From Elusimicrobia bacterium RIFCSPLOWO2_01_FULL_54_10 (GTDB taxonomy: Bacteria > Elusimicrobiota > Elusimicrobia > 2-02-FULL-39-32), in NCBI GenBank assembly GCA_001799975.1, contig MGUQ01000019.1:1-17207 (forward strand): a stretch of 17,207 nucleotides of DNA, given 5' to 3'. Below the pieces are notes generated by a model. That model saw nothing but the letters and a program-made list of their open reading frames with translations. It made no database searches and had not been told where the DNA came from. Shown here in pieces: positions 12,101 through 15,100 of this stretch; the first letter of the stretch is position 1, and every line of letters begins with the position of its first letter. Made by a program: the position numbers and the translations under genes.

Positions 12101-15100
12101 AAACCCAAGATCAAATGCTGCGGGATCGTGAACAATTATTTGAGCGGGCAGCCCAAATTACCTCCAAGGCGACACCCATATCTAATTTAGCGGTCAAAAC
12201 TTTGCTTTTGCTAGCCTTGTTCCCAATCGGAGCGATGTTAGTCCTATCATCCATGGCCACTGGCGTCGCCCTCCCCGCCGACCTGTCCGTCAATCAATTC
12301 AACGCAGATTCCGTTTTTATGGCCGGCGTAGTGGTCAAGCCTGTTTTGGATGCCGTAAAGAACGGGATAGGCAGGCTTTGGGGCCGTCAAACGCCCAAAC
12401 AAGAGCTCTTGCGCGCGGGGGACCCGGCCACAGTATATCTGTCGGATTCCTATGGCAACCGTGAAAACCTGATCATTGAAAGCAAGCGTTTCCCGGATGG
12501 TGAGATCCTGGTTTGGATTCCGGACTACAAGAAGGTCCAGGGAATGGATGTTCAGGTCGTCCAAAAATTGAGATCTTCTTCTGATGTCATTCACTCCATC
12601 CTTGTTCTGGATACCCTCCGCCGCTACGGTGCCAAAAAGATAAGCCTCAGTATACGAGACTGGTCTGTTGAACGGAAGGAAGATGCCAATATCCTTCGGA
12701 TCCTAAGGTCTCTCTCTGACGAGATCACTGTCGAGGATGACGATGACCACTTGAGCATTTCACCGCTTCCTTCCATTGCCAAAAAGCCCTTGGGTATCTG
12801 GGTCGATCAGCTTCTTTACATCGACCCTCGCTATGAGAGCTCTGCAAAGAATGCCGCGCTTAAAATCCGTCCGGATCAAGACCATACGAGCGTTCCATAT
12901 AACCGATTGGTGATCGAAAAGCCTCATCCCTCGCGTTGGCACTGGACAGTCAAACTTCCTCAGGGAATGGCCGGGAAGAATGTCGTTCTCCTCCATACGA
13001 CTGAGACCAACGACAAGCTTTTGGAGCTCCTCCTGGTCCTTTGCGCCTTAAGAGACCAGAATGTGGGCAGCATCTCTCTCTTGAACAGCTATGAGGGCTA
13101 TTCTCGCCAGGACGAGGCATTCGTAAAAGGCCAGGCTATCAGCGCGGTGACGATGCTTGAATTGATCAACCGCCTGACTGATCATCATGCGGCCATCAAC
13201 GTCCACTATGGGTCCAATGAAGGCTTGGTCTCTCCGGGAGAAAAAGGTGCGGAAATATCCGGTGTCCGTCGCATACTGAACCGTTTATGGAATCTTCTCA
13301 CCGGCAAAACTCGTATGCGCAGCGGCACAAGCGAAGCGCTTTTCAACGTGAACGGATTCATCATCATCGCCGAGCGGATGTTCGAGATCGCGGTCCGCGA
13401 GGCCACGGGAGTAGATCCTAAAAATCTGGATGATTCTGAGAAAAAGCGATTGGGCAAACTTGTCTCTGATTTCTTAGTCGTTCACCCCATTGTCCTTGTT
13501 GCGCCTGATGACGGGGCTTACCTGTATGCAGTGGAGGCGGCCCGCGTCCTTGAAAAGCGCATCCGTGAAGAATATGGGGTTGAGATTAAAATCGAGGCGG
13601 CCTATCTGGATAAGGTAAGAGTGGGCGATGTCGTCAACATCAAAGGGCCGTTGCTGGTGCAGGGAGGCCGCCGGTTTACGCCGGTTTCAGGAAATCTGCA
13701 GAATTTCTTGGCCTTCGTTTTGGACGATGAAACCGCACAGGGAAGCACCATCCTGGGCGCCACATACGCCTTGGTCCACGACACTGCCCATGGGCTGGGG
13801 CTTCCCTGGCAGAACATTCTGGCAGGGGTTGTGCAGGGGAAATTGAATCGTGGATTCGGTCCTTTCAGGACTGGACTGAAAAACAAGGCTGTGATTGCTT
13901 CCGCCAAGGGGCCTCGCGAAGACAGGGTGGACCACATTGGCAAGAAAATGCCTCCCCGGATGTTGGTCGTCAGCAGCACTTTACCTTTGAATCACGAGAC
14001 GCCGAACGATGTTGTTGTGGAACAGGTGGATGCGGATCCCCTGATTGCGTTCTTCATCAAGCGGGTGCTTGGACAGGCGCTTCCAATTCAACCTTCAGCC
14101 CAGGAACAATCAGAGATTTTTTCAATGGAATTTAATAGTCCGGAAGAGCTGAGACCGGCACAGGCCATCGCCAGAGGGAAAGAATTTATTCAAAGCCTAG
14201 GTTTAGATCAGCAAAAACTAAGCGGTCGTTTTGTCGTTCCCAGTGAAGCGGCGCATGATGCAAATCAGATTTCGTTGAAAACCGTTGTGGAATTTATGCT
14301 CGAAGAACTCATAAAAAATTGGTCTGCGCACGCAAGTATTCTGGGGGCACGGAAGTTCAAGGTTAAGATGCAAATAACCGGCTCAAAACTTGCCATTGTC
14401 ATAGAGGACGACGGAAAAGGTTTTGACATTGAGAAAATAGGTTATGGCAGGAGTATGAATGATGACGTCGCAGTTGAAACATTTGGCAGGGGTCTTTGGA
14501 ACCTTAGAGAGAGTTTTCATCAGTTGGGAATCGGAACCTTGACTGTGAATTCCAAGGGCAAGAGAATCATCGTGAGCCATGGACATATTTCTCCTGCTCA
14601 ACCTTCTACGGATAAGGGAACTGCATTTATTGCAGAAATTCGGTTGAAATCAACATCACGCGGTTTTTTATTCATCGGGATGATCTTTGCAATATCAATT
14701 CCGGGAGTCCTGGCCCTTGTTGCCATGCCGCTCGCCGCGGCGTATCCCCAACACTTGGCGAATCTGATGTCGGCGGCATCGGTCATCCCTGTTTTTATGA
14801 TGGCGGCGGGATCATCCAAGCCTCAAGGCATTTTAAAGGACATGGGCCGCAGAGAGGCCATTGCCGCCATTGTGAGTGCCGGCGCCATAACTGCGCTTTT
14901 GAATATGCCGTCGGATCAGGAAATGATGTCCGATTCCGGCGCCCTGCCTGAAAACAGCCCCGAAGCCTTGGAAGTGAACGAAAAAATGCGGAAGGCATTG
15001 GGGGAGGCTGCGTCCCGGTTTGACCGGCTCGTGTTGCCCGCAAGCGTGGACCGTGAGGAATTGAACTCTCTAGTCAAAACTTTTATCCAAAATCATCAAA

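Noticed and set aside
10330..14085. Assignment to a known phage-type NAD reconstitution system
   Set aside because: No nicotinamide phosphoribosyltransferase or nicotinamide-transferring domain is visible, and no defence or phage genes are in the window.
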